From assembly GCA_028697565.1 (NCBI GenBank), contig JAQVEU010000057.1, positions 1 to 5,968 on the forward strand: DNA of 5,968 nt, read 5' to 3'. This document shows, piece by piece, positions 5,779 through 5,968 of the stretch (position 1 is its first letter; every line of letters begins with the position of its first letter). The notes under the pieces were generated by a model, which was not told the DNA's origin, searched no databases, and saw only the letters and a list, made by a program, of their open reading frames with translations. Source of the DNA: Candidatus Ratteibacteria bacterium (GTDB taxonomy: Bacteria > Ratteibacteria > UBA8468 > B48-G9 > JAFGKM01). The translations under genes and the position numbers were made by a program.

Positions 5779-5826
5779 AAAAGCAGATAAAAACTTTCTA
5801 ACGCTAATATATTACTTACTTATATA

Positions 5827-5967
5827 TTAACTTTTGCCTTTGGAACTCGTCTTTTCTATAAGTTTTTCCAGTCGTTTCTCAGAAGGCATGTATCTTATTC
5901 CCATAGAGATATTTAAAATAACAAAGACAGTCAGCCATGAGATATTTCCACATATAAGGAAACCTAA
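5827..5967 (-). CDS. Putative membrane protein, C-terminal fragment (5' partial at window edge)
   Basis: A minus-strand frame enters at the right edge and ends in TAA at 5827-5829, giving 46 visible residues. It begins LGFLICGNISWLTVFVILNI, which looks like one transmembrane helix. It then has a basic, hydrophilic tail rich in Lys and Glu (RYMPSEKRLEKLIEK onward) of the kind that ends many inner-membrane proteins on the cytoplasmic side. The start is outside the window and I cannot name the family. The tail ends just before the palindromic cluster, as a real gene end would. A chance frame of this length is possible, so confidence is moderate. Confidence 0.5.
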   Translation of the reverse strand, partial: LGFLICGNISWLTVFVILNISMGIRYMPSEKRLEKLIEKTSSKGKS

Positions 5968-5968
5968 A

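Noticed and set aside
5461..5801. Two overlapping frames on opposite strands, about 100 codons each
   Set aside because: Both consist almost wholly of the palindromic repeats (for example SPLWKEGLGEI), with no promoter or ribosome-binding site; they are translated repeat DNA.

Overview
The window is an ordinary stretch of bacterial chromosome, AT-rich in its genes and unusually rich in GC-rich palindromic intergenic repeats. It holds the housekeeping chaperonin operon groES-groEL, an acylphosphatase gene (acyP), the queuosine-pathway gene queF, a truncated membrane diguanylate cyclase, a tRNA-Gly(CCC), one unrecognised small protein and the tail of a second membrane protein. The groESL promoter is of sigma-70 type. 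The palindromes and the GroEL tail without a GGM repeat would fit an uncultured candidate-phylum bacterium, but nothing here fixes the taxon.

Layout. From 1 to 1788 (+) runs a receptor-type diguanylate cyclase whose N-terminus lies outside the window: CHASE-like sensor, transmembrane helix, GAF, GGDEF. It converges on queF (1806-2207, -), with 17 bases between the stop codons. Reading leftward on the minus strand, the order is groES (4477-4175), groEL (4156-2531), a strand-specific hairpin (about 2484-2518), acyP (2481-2209) and queF (2207-1806). A consensus promoter TTGACA-N16-TATAAT drives groES. There is no CIRCE operator, but a 19-bp dyad lies just upstream of the -35 box.

From 4478 to 4779 is a 302-bp divergent intergenic region. 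It carries the groES promoter, a cluster of GC-rich hairpins and a possible promoter for the rightward gene at 4780-5178 (unknown function). The two -10 regions share a 15-bp sequence in inverted orientation. A near-perfect promoter (TTGACA-N17-TAAAAT) follows and feeds tRNA-Gly(CCC) at 5223-5293.

From 5294 to 5826 I see no credible gene. The stretch holds one hairpin repeat related to that at 4615, then at least seven palindromes between 5451 and 5778. Several of these form pairs in inverted orientation, like BIME or REP doublets. From 5827 to 5967 (-) is the C-terminal end of a membrane protein cut by the right edge.

How they work together. GroES and GroEL form one folding machine. AcyP and QueF are small metabolic enzymes placed behind the groEL hairpin and are probably co-transcribed by readthrough. 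The cyclase and the tRNA are independent units. I found no convincing novel multi-gene system; the points worth a second look are regulatory and repeat-related.
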